From the NCBI RefSeq assembly GCF_018691265.1, contig NW_024881313.1, positions 9,329,501-9,393,500 of the forward strand: a stretch of DNA of 64,000 bases, read 5' to 3'. This document shows, piece after piece, positions 40,701 to 50,821 of the stretch. The notes under the pieces are model-generated. The model was not told the DNA's origin and searched no databases. It worked only from the letters and a program-made list of their open reading frames with translations. The translations under genes were made by a program, and so were the position numbers. Origin of the DNA: Tyto alba (taxonomy: Eukaryota; Chordata; Aves; Strigiformes; Tytonidae). Position 1 is the first letter of the stretch; each line of letters opens with the position of its first letter.

Positions 40701-43700
40701 AAAAACCAATCATCTGCTGACAGAAATGTTGATACAAGTTCTTAAAAAAAATGCACATACTATATCCAGAGGATAATCCCAGAAATTTTTAGTTACTAAA
40801 ATGAATGAGGACTGGTAAAATACCTGTCTAAGCATATGCTAATGCAGTCTGAAACATTCCAGCTGCAACTCTTGCAGACCTTTTGGGAGAAAAGATTCTG
40901 GACTTTGCACATCCCCTGGCTGAAGGTTTCCCTTCCCTCCACTCACAGTGCAGCGTTTTATCCCAGTCATTACTCAAAAGACCTGGGTTTCCCATAGCCT
41001 TTCTTCCCCCAAACTCTTTCCTCCTGCCATAATGGTCTTATGGCAATTAAATAACTATTTTACATACAACGCCTACTTTTATTAGCTTTATAATTTCTAA
41101 TATAGGAAAGTTTCTCTCTCTTCTTTTTCCCCTGCATTACCTGGGGTGCACTCATTCTACGATCCTCAGTGCATCACTTGCACATTCTCTCCCTCTTCCA
41201 ATGCATCCCCTTCCCCATAACAACTGTATATGGAAGTCACAAAGCAGTCCCTTGCACTCAGTGTCCCAGGCCACTGCAAAGCTCAGGGGACTAGCCAACT
41301 AGTCCTTCCAAGGAGTCTGGCAGCAAACAGCCAACAGTAGCTCCAGGGCTGTCTGTCAAGCACTCAGAAGCACTGGAAGAATGAAGCATCACCTTGTTTT
41401 CCAGAAATCCCCTGCTACAACTAGTTTTTAGTGGCTTGTTGACTCTATTACCCATCTCCGTGTGGCTTGCTGCCCCATCCCCTAGATCTGATCTCCTCAG
41501 ACCAAATCTGAGGATTACTTAACTCCACAGATACTTACACATATGCTCATGAAACCACCTGCTCCCAGCCTCAGCTCATCCTGAAGCGATGCACACAACC
41601 ATACTCCCAACCTAGCTTCTCCTCTACCATGCTCTTGCCATCCAATGAACTATTCAATATGCCCCTTCTCTGGGCTGCAAGTGAATTCTCAGGCTTTTAC
41701 TTCACCTTAGACCTTGGAGGTATTTAGACTCTCAGCTGTGTTCCCTTGACTTTCAGCTGTGATGAAGATCTGGAGTCTGCCTTTCAGTAACAATCTCTCC
41801 TATCTGCAGGGCATGCCTGTGGTGGACAAACCAGAGAGGGTCCAATGGGGAAACTGAAGAATGTGCCTTTGCTCTGGGGAAATGCCTACTAAGAACCACA
41901 CTACTACTGAAATCCCATCTGAGCTAACAGATCAGTTACCAAATACTCAGTTGCAGCTCTCTTTCAACTTGAAGTACTAAACCAACCTAAAATGAGCAAG
42001 AAACCAACCAACCCGCAAACAAACAATCCTTTTACTGAAGTAAGTCTAAGTACTTCAGTATGTGTACTTCAGGCAGTTTTATTTGCACACAAGAAACCCA
42101 GCTCCACCCATGAACAAGTATCTGAGTATAATTATTCCTTTTTGAGTTACCAAATAAGTATGTGTTATTTACAGGGTAGAAAAAAAAAGGCTTGATGACT
42201 CATTAATCAGTAAGAAGAGTTCTGTCTTAAGAGAAGAGTTAAAAAATAATCCTATTTTACTTTTTCAAATGCATTTTGTTTAAAAATTTAAGATCTTCAC
42301 ATCTAAACTGAAAGTTGTTATATGCTTGGTATCATGGGTACACAGTGCTCAGTACAAACACAAACATCATGATTAATATTTCTTAGCTATTTTAAAGAGA
42401 TTCTTCTCCTGCCTCTGAAGTCCTCCTCTCATCTGGAGTACCCTACTATTTTCTTGTCTATCACAACCTAAAAATTTACACAGGAAGAAGAGGTGAACTC
42501 ATTGCATGAAAAATTATTTCCCTATCAAGCTAATGTACTGAAGAGGAATATGAAGAGGAATATGCTGATGTAGTACCACAGGGTGAGTAAGAAGCCATCA
42601 TCAAGAAGTGGTGACAGCACGTTGAGCTGTCAAGTACACAATTACTAAACGAGCACAGTTTCAATCATGGGCTGGCAGAGGCAGGTGTAGCTTGCAGATG
42701 TGATGCACACAATATCCAATGCAAGAGTGCTATACACAGCTTTCCATTTCATCATGTTCCCAGATCCTTATTTCCTTTCTTTTGCTTCCAAGAAAATCAC
42801 AAAGTACATTTATACTCCCCTCTCCTTAAGAATTAATCTTAACTCCTCAACAGAAGGCCCACAACTGTATTTCTGTGGAAGAAAAATGAGATGCCCTGTT
42901 TGGCTCCTCTTCTGACTTCGTGTCAACATAAAGGTGTTAATACTCACTTTTTACTAGATAATTTTCTTCCTGAAATAAAGTAATATGCAAAATTTGCTTA
43001 GCTTCTTTTTACGCTGCTGTTTACCTTTTTGCACCATTTTTTTAGCAGATACTAAGTCTACATTACATACACCATGGGAACAAACTTGCATCTCAGGTAT
43101 TACCTGTCAGCTTTAAACAATATGCACTGCTTGTTCCTGTTAATGCTTCAGGAAGCTTTTTGTCCTGTAGGTACTTGCAAATTGTCTGGATACATAAATT
43201 TTCCTTACTACCTACTAGCATTTTTGCTACTCTTATTTCTTCCTCTTCTGTTTCAGAACACACAAAGATATCTCTTTGCATATATGCAGTCTATACAATC
43301 CACATCCCACATATCTGCACCATAAGCACAACTTCTGGCCAGATGCCAACTACTGCTGACCCTCACCAAAAAAAGCAGTATTCAAAAGGTACAGAGATTA
43401 TAGCAAGAACTAATCAAATTATTTTCTTTGCTCAGATTGCTAAAAACTTGATATGGAACTGTAAGATGCCTCCTCCCCTTGGAAGGTTCTTCCCTTTACA
43501 ACACCATTTTTCTTTCTTCAAATCTTTTCAAAGTGATTTTAATGCCTGCCACTATACATGCTGGAGGCAAGGTTTGTACTTTTTATTAGGTCAACTAATA
43601 TAGCTGGAAGGAGTGGTATTTACAACCTTCTCCTTCATAGTCCTCTCTCAAAAATCTTTTAGACACTAAGCACACTTTCAAACTTCAAAGAAAAAACAAA

Positions 43701-46431
43701 TTGTCTTCTTCCTTTTTGCTCTCTGAAAGCTCAGAAATTGTTCACGTTTCAGACATTAGTTACAGCTAGCTGACCAGGGGTAAGAGTTCATATAGACAAT
43801 TATTTTTATTAGATGTCTGACTGCAGTGTCACACCTTGCTGTCCCCTCAGATAGCAGTGCTCCTGGGAGCTGCAGAATGGGAAAAAAGGAGTATCAAGGG
43901 ACACAAATCAACCGGTAAGAACAAGCAGTCATCTCTCAGCCAGCTTACTTCCCCCAGCATTTGTGTGTTTCAGACTCTGCTACCTGCCTGCCTGCCTGCC
44001 TGTTACACACAACAGAATAGTCTCCAACGACTGAAATGCCATGGTCAAACCACAGCCACTGCACTCTGTTTTACCTGGCTGAAGTTTCATGTCTCCCTGA
44101 TATACTGAAAATCAGCATAAAAAAACCTAATAGTATCTTCTAGTTTAAATCCAAGACATAATAGTCTGTGACACAGCTGTGATACAAAAAGTATATACAA
44201 ACAGAAAGGAATAAACATACTAGGAAGCCATTTCTCTTCCGCAAGCCCTTTGCCTCTAGAAAGACAACAGATAACTACAATTTTCTAAGGAGGATCCTCA
44301 AATATTAAGGCAACCCGGATCACACCATATCTGAAGAAGAGATGTTTTGTTTTAAGCACATAAAGAAATGTTTGCATGTTAAAATTGATATATTCAAGCC
44401 ATTTAATATCCCCAATCCCCTTTAAGTAATCTGTCAAAAACCCAAAACCCACCACACAAATCTTCCAGACCCCCCCCAAGTCTTTTCCTTCATCCACATA
44501 GTCAACAAGTTATCTAGTGCCACTTACAATCACCGTAACAGAAATTCAAGACGTAGCCACAGAATTACAAATAAAATACCTTTCTTTATGTTAATTATTA
44601 CTCATATTAAATAGAAGTCAATGACCAAATCCGTACTAGGACCCATTATGCCAAATACAGTGCAAAACATGGACTGAAAAGAAAGTCATTATGAGAGACA
44701 GAACACTTTCTAAGACAATTTTATCCAACAGCATATGTACCATAACTGACTGACCTCGACTGAATAATACATTGAATCAATCCAGCAATATGCACATTTG
44801 ATTGCTTTTATTGGTAGATTTGACAGAGGTATTTCTTTAGGGATTGTTAACTCCAGTCCTCTAGCTATGTCTATGCTGTTGCTAGTTAATGCAGTGTACA
44901 GCTCCTGCATAATACTCTGGACCATGCTGATAGAAAGTTAATCACTAATTACTGGAGCAGAGACATTTAATTAAAAACAATATAGGTTTGGGTTTTTTTA
45001 ATTAATTATACCTACAAATGTTGCATGTGCATCATAAAAGAACATTTTCCATTTAAGAGACCGCATCAGTCAAACTGAGGAAGTGATGCATGCAAGGGAG
45101 GAAAGACACGAGGAAAGCTGGCACTGGTTTTTAATGTAACCAAACCCAAACTATTTTGCAGTTCTCATCCAAGCTTCGTGATCATCCTAGATCTGAAGAC
45201 ACTCAGCTCTTCTGACTCGTGATAAAATTTACAATTTTCTGAGAAATGTTAAAAACTCTTTTTGTTTCTTTCATCCACACAGAGAAAATGCTCTTTCTTA
45301 CATTTTCTCTCATAAGATGGTAAGACTAGGCGTTAGCTTTTGATCATAAACAGGAAAGTCAAAATGTAAAAAGTCTGTTACATGACAGACAGGAACCTGA
45401 CCTCTGTGTGCTATAATAATCTGCAATTGCAATGGCAAAAAATCGAAACCTTTTCACAAACCAGATTTTTATTTTTTTTCTGGAGAAAAAAAACAAACCC
45501 ACATATTTTTGCCCTCTGCCTCAAAGTGTTGGACATCCATCTCAGACACCTAAACCATGACAAATGAACTCAGTATAATATGAGCAAGTGTGTTAGGATG
45601 ACACTCACTGTACAGCATACCTGGATGATCAGTACAACTAGCACCACTTAGCTTTCTCTAAAAAATGATGCAATATTCTACATAAGGAAAGAGATTATTG
45701 GTCATGTTTACAGAAAACCAGAATCACAATGAATAAAATGGGACTTACCCAATGGTAATTGTTTTATTTTAACAATAAAAAAAACAACCTACGCTAACAG
45801 AGCAGAAATAAATATTGCTGAAAAAGGAATTTTCTCACCTCTATTGTTACAGAAAGTAGGGCCAATGAGATGATCTCACCATCTCATGGAAAAGTGAGAA
45901 AATTCCTTTTTAGATGTGAAAGGTTCACTTATAGAGATGGCATTGATTTGAGTCAAAGAAAAACAAAAATCAAAACCAGAATTTAGATAATTTTCTTTAC
46001 ACAGCCTTTAAATAAAAGCTCATACTTTGCTTTCTTAGTTAAAAAGGACATTTTAAGGAGCACCTGAAAAAAGCATCAAATAAGTTTTGTTCAGCATATG
46101 TAAATATACTATAAACTCAGTTAGAATCTATTTTTTTTTAAACTGAGGCTTCTACAAGACTTAATAGCTAATAAACCCCAATTTTACAGAAAGTCCTAAA
46201 ATACATAGTGAGAATAATAAAATTCGTAGAGCTTAAAAATAACATCTGCACTCTTAAAATGGCTGAAGAGGAGAAAAAACTTAACCCTGCTGCACTGTCA
46301 GCTATTCCACCTACCCTGTTTCTAGTCACTTTAACAAAGAGGAAAATAAAGTAAAAAATGTAATGTAACCTACCCCTCTTCCTAGTTTTGAACCGCTGGC
46401 CTGTTAGCACCGGCTTCTGATTCTTATTCAT
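7756..46431 (-). CDS. BZW2: BZW2 (eIF5-mimic protein 1), 11 coding exons, complete 419-aa protein
   Basis: The spliced minus-strand CDS joins 46431-46374, 39768-39592, 38397-38294, 35553-35488, 27683-27548, 24049-23940, 22078-21908, 21420-21274, 17021-16883, 9587-9465 and 7784-7756. Every internal boundary is AG/GT and all phases agree. The total is 1260 bases, or 419 residues plus TGA, which is the normal BZW2 length. The protein begins [19 protein letters not shown] and ends ESESEGEEN. That ending, with [20 protein letters not shown] just before it, fits BZW2 rather than its paralogue BZW1. The family consists of HEAT-like helical repeats followed by a C-terminal W2 domain (here roughly residues 245-415) resembling the ends of eIF5 and eIF2B-epsilon. 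Known role: a cytoplasmic eIF5 mimic that binds eIF2 and eIF3, competes with eIF5 and reduces initiation at poor start codons. The older 'leucine zipper' label is not a DNA-binding assignment. Identity is from recalled family sequence, not a search. Confidence 0.97.
7785..9464 (-). other. BZW2: BZW2 intron 11 (1680 bp)
   Basis: Intron bounded by GTATGG and TTCTAG. It contains an (ATC)8 microsatellite at 8210-8233 and an A run around 8958. I see nothing else in it. Confidence 0.9.
8210..8233. repeat. (ATC)8 microsatellite
   Basis: Eight perfect trinucleotide units. They produce a run of serines in a chance plus-strand frame that is not a gene. Confidence 0.95.
9465..9587 (-). CDS. BZW2: BZW2 exon 11: residues 370-410, acidic/aromatic boxes of the W2 domain
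   Basis: The 123-bp exon encodes [31 protein letters not shown] and [10 protein letters not shown]. The [10 protein letters not shown] and [10 protein letters not shown] segments correspond to the two acidic/aromatic boxes by which W2 domains of eIF5-type proteins contact eIF2-beta. The acceptor is ATTTCAG and the donor GTATGG. Phase 1 at both ends. The segment [18 protein letters not shown] distinguishes BZW2 from BZW1. Confidence 0.97.
9816..9840. repeat. Poly(A) tract, 25 bases, with AATAAA 19 bases upstream
   Basis: The hexamer AATAAA at 9791-9796 precedes 25 A residues. This mimics the 3' end of a retroposed transcript, but no matching target duplication or upstream gene body was recognised. 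Confidence 0.9.
9949..10731 (+). mobile_element. CR1 LINE, 5'-truncated 3' end, antisense to BZW2
   Basis: The plus strand carries the end of the CR1 ORF2 and its short 3' UTR. A frame at 10114-10440 includes [27 protein letters not shown] and [11 protein letters not shown], conserved C-terminal CR1 features. The DNA ends TGATCCTTGAGGTCCCTTCC then AGCCTCGTATTCTATGATTC, the usual CR1 terminus with its ATTCTATG tail. The reverse-transcriptase catalytic part is missing. The left limit is approximate. Confidence 0.9.
16883..17021 (-). CDS. BZW2: BZW2 exon 10: residues 324-369, W2 domain core
   Basis: The 139-bp exon encodes [37 protein letters not shown] and QKIVVLFYK. The sequence is near-identical to the W2 domain of other vertebrate BZW2 proteins as I recall them. 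The acceptor is CTTTCAG and the donor GTAAAG. It ends one base into codon 370. Confidence 0.96.
19782..19840. repeat. Two-copy tandem repeat, 32-bp period
   Basis: The 27-base unit starting GCTGATGGCTTGGGTCAGTG is present at 19782-19808 and again, identical, at 19814-19840, separated by CGGGA. Perfect identity suggests a recent duplication. Confidence 0.95.
20509..20537. repeat. GGGTTTTGTTTT short tandem repeat
   Basis: A 12-base unit repeated a little over two times. It explains the NPKQNPKQ runs in the overlapping minus-strand frames. Confidence 0.9.
21274..21420 (-). CDS. BZW2: BZW2 exon 9: residues 275-323, first half of the W2 domain
   Basis: The 147-bp exon, phase 0 at both ends, encodes [36 protein letters not shown] and [13 protein letters not shown]. 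The [19 protein letters not shown] helix pair is typical of the W2 (eIF5C-like) fold. The acceptor is GCTCCAG and the donor GTGTGT. Confidence 0.96.
21421..21907 (-). other. BZW2: BZW2 intron 8 (487 bp)
   Basis: The shortest intron of the gene, bounded by GTAGAG and GCTCCAG. Nothing further is seen in it. Confidence 0.93.
21908..22078 (-). CDS. BZW2: BZW2 exon 8: residues 218-274
   Basis: The 171-bp exon, phase 0 at both ends, encodes [34 protein letters not shown] and [19 protein letters not shown]. It spans the linker into the W2 domain. The charged [11 protein letters not shown] stretch is a predicted amphipathic helix. The acceptor is TTTTAG and the donor GTAGAG. Only 487 bp of intron 8 separates it from exon 9, the shortest intron in the gene. 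Confidence 0.95.
22079..23939 (-). other. BZW2: BZW2 intron 7 (1861 bp)
   Basis: Intron bounded by GTAAGT and TTTTAG. No repeat or RNA gene was recognised. Confidence 0.92.
23940..24049 (-). CDS. BZW2: BZW2 exon 7: residues 181-217
   Basis: The 110-bp exon encodes [37 protein letters not shown]. The acceptor is AAACAG and the donor GTAAGT follows CTA. The donor is otherwise consensus but has A instead of G as the last exonic base. It enters in phase 1 and leaves in phase 0. Confidence 0.95.
24050..27547 (-). other. BZW2: BZW2 intron 6 (3498 bp)
   Basis: Intron bounded by GTAATT and AAACAG. It has a 24-base T run at 25746-25769 and otherwise unremarkable AT-rich sequence. Confidence 0.92.
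25746..25769. repeat. Poly(T) tract, 24 bases
   Basis: An uninterrupted T run followed on the plus strand by CCCTATTTGCAG. This resembles a splice acceptor but lies on the strand opposite to BZW2, with no exon after it. Confidence 0.9.
27548..27683 (-). CDS. BZW2: BZW2 exon 6: residues 136-180
   Basis: The 136-bp exon encodes [34 protein letters not shown] and [11 protein letters not shown], in the middle HEAT-like helices. The acceptor is CCCACAG and the donor GTAATT. It leaves in phase 1, giving the first base of the Gly-181 codon. A plus-strand A-run (27700-27717) lies just upstream of the acceptor, so it reads as T in the sense of transcription. Confidence 0.95.
28840..30315 (-). mobile_element. 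CR1 LINE, 5'-truncated, with decayed reverse transcriptase
   Basis: The minus strand carries the second half of CR1 ORF2, broken across several frames. At 30261-29887, [19 protein letters not shown] and [18 protein letters not shown] are reverse-transcriptase finger and palm segments, including the catalytic Asp of motif A. At 29804-29562, [17 protein letters not shown] is motif B, and [10 protein letters not shown] stands where CR1 normally has a FADD box, so one catalytic Asp is lost. At 29640-29185, [17 protein letters not shown] belongs to the C-terminal part. Frameshifts separate these blocks, so the copy is dead. The 3' end near 28840 keeps only traces of the ATCATAG terminus. Confidence 0.93.
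32167..32194. repeat. Perfect 10-bp hairpin in intron 5
   Basis: GAACTCCCAC (32167-32176) and its exact complement GTGGGAGTTC (32185-32194) flank an 8-base loop. It has no T run after it and no known family match. Confidence 0.8.
35488..35553 (-). CDS. BZW2: BZW2 exon 5: residues 114-135
   Basis: A 66-bp exon, phase 0 at both ends, encoding [16 protein letters not shown] followed by EDEIKK. The acceptor is TTTAG and the donor GTAATG. It is the smallest exon apart from the coding part of the last one. Skipping it would remove 22 residues without a frameshift. No start codon or long open frame reveals it, so it was found by matching the BZW2 sequence. Confidence 0.94.
35554..38293 (-). other. 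BZW2: BZW2 intron 4 (2740 bp)
   Basis: Intron bounded by GTCAGT and TTTAG. It includes a 10-base G run (36492-36501) and a two-copy 12-bp tandem repeat (36647-36670). The 138-codon plus-strand frame at 36181-36597 looks like chance. Confidence 0.92.
36647..36670. repeat. Two-copy 12-bp tandem repeat
   Basis: AAATAAGGTGTA is repeated head to tail at 36647-36658 and 36659-36670. Confidence 0.9.
38294..38397 (-). CDS. BZW2: BZW2 exon 4: residues 79-113
   Basis: The 104-bp exon encodes [28 protein letters not shown] and AIRNYAQ, part of the N-terminal HEAT-like region. The acceptor is TTTTAG and the donor is GTCAGT after the CAG codon. The upstream intron end holds a long T-rich run (plus-strand A-rich 38402-38449) that could serve as an extended polypyrimidine tract. 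The exon enters in phase 1 and leaves in phase 0. Confidence 0.95.
38398..39591 (-). other. BZW2: BZW2 intron 3 (1194 bp)
   Basis: Intron bounded by GTAACC and TTTTAG. A 48-base A-rich run on the plus strand (38402-38449) reads as T/G-rich pyrimidine sequence just before exon 4 in transcription direction. Confidence 0.92.
39592..39768 (-). CDS. BZW2: BZW2 exon 3: residues 20-78
   Basis: The 177-bp exon has acceptor TTCCAG and donor GTAACC. It opens with the last two bases of the Asp-20 codon and encodes the N-terminal helical region, including [13 protein letters not shown] and the [20 protein letters not shown] segment. It ends one base into codon 79. Phase 1 at both ends makes it a symmetric exon. 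The donor is weaker than the others, with C rather than G at position +5. Nothing else in the exon is odd. Confidence 0.95.
42540..42563. repeat. Two-copy 12-bp tandem repeat
   Basis: GAAGAGGAATAT occurs twice head to tail. Confidence 0.9.
43983..44002. repeat. (CCTG)5 microsatellite
   Basis: Five perfect CCTG units. Confidence 0.95.
45821..45911. repeat. Nested inverted repeat (18-bp outer stem, 10-bp inner stem)
   Basis: The outer arms AAAAAGGAATTTTCTCAC (45821-45838) and GTGAGAAAATTCCTTTTT (45894-45911) are exact complements. Inside, CCAATGAGATG (45862-45872) pairs with CATCTCATGG (45880-45889) except for one bulged base. The 5' side has about 23 unpaired bases between the stems. No TA or other clear target duplication flanks it. 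Confidence 0.85.
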
Positions 46432-46438
46432 AAAATTT
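46374..46438 (-). CDS. BZW2: BZW2 exon 2: end of 5' UTR, start codon, residues 1-19
   Basis: A pyrimidine-rich tract ending in CCAG precedes the exon. Seven untranslated bases (AAATTTT, 46438-46432) come before ATG at 46431-46429. The exon encodes [19 protein letters not shown] and ends with the first G of codon 20, followed by donor GTAGGT. The reading frame runs on into the intron, but that extension is not protein. The start is chosen because this is the conserved family N-terminus. T at -3 and A at +4 make it a poor initiation context, which matters for this gene (see findings). The rest of the 5' UTR must come from at least one upstream exon not identified here. Confidence 0.95.
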
Positions 46439-46689
46439 CTGGAGAAAAGAAAAGAAAAATGTGGTTTTACTATGGCATTTACAGATAACAGTTTAACCTA
46501 AAGGCAAAATAAACATTCAGTGTAGTAAAATTCCAACACATGAAATGGAAAGAAATTTCTTGACGTATACTCAAAGAATAATTCACAGTATCTGAAAGAT
46601 AAAGAGCACTGCAATCCAAGAACAACTTCGATGAGATGTGCTTCTCCCAAAACCTGGCTCTTAGCATCCCTATGAAAAACCCCGAAGGT

Positions 46690-46870
46690 TCAAACCCGAG
46701 CAGGAAGGTGACGGAGCCTCTGCCCTTCCTGCCGGGGCAGGGGTACAGCGGCGCTGCCCACGCAGCTCACGGGAAGGCTCGGGGGCACAGAAGCCACTTG
46801 GGCACAGGACTGGGAACCATCCTGGTGTGGCCTGGCACAGCACAGGTCACCAGGCAGACAGACTCCCAGG
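46690..46870. other. GC-rich patch 250 bases upstream of exon 2
   Basis: About 180 bases of high G+C with several CpGs. No convincing minus-strand donor lies next to it. It might be an intronic regulatory element or an old repeat. Confidence 0.3.
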
Positions 46871-49800
46871 GCTACACGCCATCCTGCTGAAGACATGACT
46901 GTGGTCTAACCACAAAGACAATGTTTTAACCATCAAATCCCGTTCAAATATTTCTTCCAAGCATCACTATATCTTAATAACTTTTAGTTCCTAAAAACAC
47001 GTAGGTGTTGTAAAACTAGTAAAAGATAACCAAATCCCTCCCTCCATCAATTTGATGTATAAATACATAGTTAAGGACCTACATGGCACACCACGTAATA
47101 ACAACAGTAAAAAATATTGGGCTTATATTACTTCAGACCTTAACAGCAAATCTCAACATGCAATGTTAAAAAATTTCAGAAGTGATCATATATTAATGTC
47201 ATTTTATCTAAAGAAAACAAAACTATTTTCCAACTTCAGATATAATTAGTTTAACTACGCAAGATGCAACTTGTGCCATGAGCAGCTAAACTGACAGCTG
47301 AATGCAACCAGCAGCAAATACAAGGAAGCTTGGCAGCATGTGGCAATCATCACGGGTCACCCCCCTGTCCTCCCAACAGCAAGTGCCAGCACTGAGACTT
47401 AGAGGCCACCTACTTCACACCTTGCAGGTCATTAGGTCACAGTTACATATGATTTGCTCATCCAGAATTAAGCCCTACCATAAAAGAAGCTTCAGCCTTT
47501 GGGTATGTTCTTCTAATTACTTTAGTTTTACAAAAATTTGTATTGTTTGTATTTCTCCACTGTGGACTCTGCAGGTCTTGTTTGAAAGTACACACATCTG
47601 CCGACATTTCTTCCTACCATGACCAAAAAGAAACTCAAGTTCTGTGGCTAGAAAGATCCCATCACTCACACGTTACTATCCGAGTAATGCTCCCTCAACC
47701 TCTGAAAGTTCATTTAACAACTCTGTTAACAATGCTCCAGCCATACAGTATGTTCCCATTCACCAGACAACCTCTTCCAGTGGCAGCATCACTAGCTGGC
47801 CACTTCTGCAGTGTTTCAAATGTTTAACTTGCCAAACCACTGCTTTCTAGTATAGGTCTACCACTTATCTGCTGACAAAAACTGCCCACATGCACTGGAA
47901 ATAGCCAGTGTAGTTCAGAGTCAAGACTGGGTTTGCTTCCTGAAAGCCATAAAAAATACAAGATGCAACAGGCAGCTAAACTGAGAGGTTCACTTTCATC
48001 ACTGAGATTTAAAGCTATGATTTTAGCAGACCAAGGAGCTTTTCAGAACAACTGAAAAACTAAATAGCCTTCTGGAAAAGTGATTTTCCCATCTGCAAGG
48101 AGAGTTAAAAATGGCAAACCATGATATCACGGGATCGTTTAAAGCACTATAGGATCCAAGTCTCCTTTCACAGCAGAGCTCAAGGCTCTTCCCCCACTTA
48201 GCTGTGTCTGTGGCAGAGGAACAGGAGGTGCTTTACAAGTTAATTAGGCAGATAATCTAGCAGTCAACAGCGATAACCAACAGCCCAGCCTCTAGCCAGT
48301 GGCCAGCTAGAACTGACTTATTTATCTGGTTTGTCTTTCTGACTTTCATTTTTTTCTAAGAGACTGGTCTACAATATATAATAGTTGCTCAGGTATTTCT
48401 GATTGTTTTTATGCTTAGCCCCTATAACTTACACATTGTTCTGGGTCTAGAAATGTTCATTTCAATAGATTGCAGGAGCCCATGATGTTTGGAAAGAAAC
48501 TGTCAAGCAAGCCACACAGCAGGTAAGAATTAATCTTCTTGTCACAGCTCTTCCAGAGCACAAACATGCCGTCGGGCTGGGATCGACACTGCCCACTTCC
48601 TTAACAAACATACAGAAGCCTTGGAGGCAATGAATGAATGACACCTGACTTTCAACCCAGCCATACTGGTATGGTTTCCCAGTTGCTATAGAAGATATAA
48701 ATGCATATGCTAAGTTTCTAGCACTAGACTTCGTCTTTCCTTTGATGCAGTATCTTTTTAAACTGTGAGAAGAGTTCCATGAACCTGGAGTTTGACTATC
48801 AAATTTTAAAACTGTTCCCTGTGAATATAAAATATGCCCTTTAAGACAGCTGGGAAGAAGATTAAAAAAAAAGCAGTTAAAGTAAGACTTACCATTTGTG
48901 GCAGGTTTAATGACTAGAAGATCAGTGCAACAGAAGAGACTGTTGAAGAGTTAATTACTACCAACACAGGATCTGCTGCCTTCTATATTTAGCTTTAAAT
49001 GCACTGTTCTCTAATCTGCTGGAGTGCGGGTCAGGCTTTATAAGGCATTCCCTCAAGCACTGGCCCAGGGAGAACACAGGCACTTTCATCAAGAAACTGC
49101 AACATGAGCAAAACCAACCCAGGGATCTATACCACAGCCCAGGATGTATCTATACTACAAATGACATCAGCTACTGCAGATGAGATTTTGAAGTGCTGTT
49201 GCCACCACAACAGGTGCCTGGTTGACAGCTTAAAATTTACAAAAGTGAATGCGATGCAAAAATGGGTGATTTTTTTTAAAATCAAGAACACCCCAACAAC
49301 AGCACAAAAGCGATGGCTGAAGGTTGTAAGCTCAGGGTGGCAGCACATAAACTTGCACAGTATATTTGATTGCATCACAGTGCAGCCTGCCTCTCAGGTG
49401 TCATGTAGCTATAAAGCCTTGAAATCATAAAAGATCTTGAATTATTACACGTATTCTCCATTTTGAAAGGTACAAGATCTGGGTAGGTCAAAGCCAAAGG
49501 CAAATTTTGAAATGCCAGCTAGAGAAGTCATAATGGTTTCAGAGGAGTAAGAAATCTTCATTATAGGTACAGGTAGGAAGGAAATAGTCTCAAAAAGACA
49601 ATCCAAACCACCAGTCAAACCTATATCTTGTAGCCCGACATCCTCCAGGATTCATACGAACTGTCAGCAGGAAAGAGAAGAAATGTGGAAACAATAGCTC
49701 CTTAGCACACTCCTTTCACAGACGCCACTCTTCTATAGAAGGTGGGAGAGGCTCAGCAATAGATGCTTTACTCTTGATTCTCCCTTTAGGATCCAGAAAA

Positions 49801-50821
49801 CCTCTTGTAGGAAACTCATGTGTTCAAACTCCATGTCCAAATACTTTTTATTTTATAAGCAGTTAAGTCAGAAGCTGGGCTGACTCAAGCAGGAAACATC
49901 AAGAGAGCAGTACAGAACCAGGCACCACACTCCAGAATGGGCTCATTTTCCATACAAACCTCAAAATGTCTAAGCCTGCTGATAACTAACTTACAGCTAT
50001 AAAATTCATCAGAAAAATTTAAAAATGCATGACGTAAAACAGTTTCTCAAGTTCCACTCCCACTCTTGTTAACAGGTTTCTATAAAACAGATTCATGCTT
50101 AAAAAATACATAAGTTGTTGAGTTGGTACATTCCCTGAAACTGCTTGAAGTCCACAAGTTCAGCTTTCTCTACAGATGCTTCTCATTTACATGCTAAAGA
50201 CCCTGGACAATTAAAACAAATACGAAGCACATCTACACTTGTAGGTATCTAGACATACATGATATAGAAGTTTCTATAATCAACCAATCCTTCTCACACA
50301 ATTAATAAAAATTGTAACAGATTTAATTAATAAAACCAGCATTAATAAAATTAATTTATGGCACCAGGAATAGATGAAATAAAAAGTTACCTCAGAGCCT
50401 CAGCAATTTTGAACTTGCTTAACAAGTTAGAAAAATGCAGTCTTTTAGCCATACCACAGGGAAATTCTTACAATTATTAACTCCTAAATTATTTAAAGCC
50501 TTGATAAGGCTGAAGTTTTTGCCAAGGTACAATACTGGAAACATTTGTTCTTGGAAACTTACTGCTCAAACTGAAAAAAAAAAAAAACAAACTGAAAACC
50601 TTTATTCAAACCCATTCTATTTTTTTAAGCATCATTTTACACTTCTTTTAACTGAAGTCTCAGAATCATCTGAGATTCTTCAAACATTAACATGCTCATG
50701 ATGAATTCAAGAACAGTTGCTTCACAGCAGAGAAACTTCAGTGCCCTAGTTACAAAGAAAGGGAAATCAATGCCAGACAACATAAAAAAAAAAAGAACAA
50801 CCGTTTAATAAAACTCCCTAC

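Larger units (their letters stand above)
39769..46373 (-). other. BZW2: BZW2 intron 2 (6605 bp)
   Basis: Intron bounded by GTAGGT and TTCCAG. It holds a two-copy 12-bp tandem (42540-42563), a (CCTG)5 run (43983-44002) and a nested perfect hairpin (45821-45911). Nothing else is recognised. Confidence 0.92.

Noticed and set aside
46168..46373. Extension of the frame beyond [10 protein letters not shown] after the BZW2 start
   Set aside because: It is intron read-through. The donor GTAGGT at 46373 and the conserved codon split to exon 3 define the true end.
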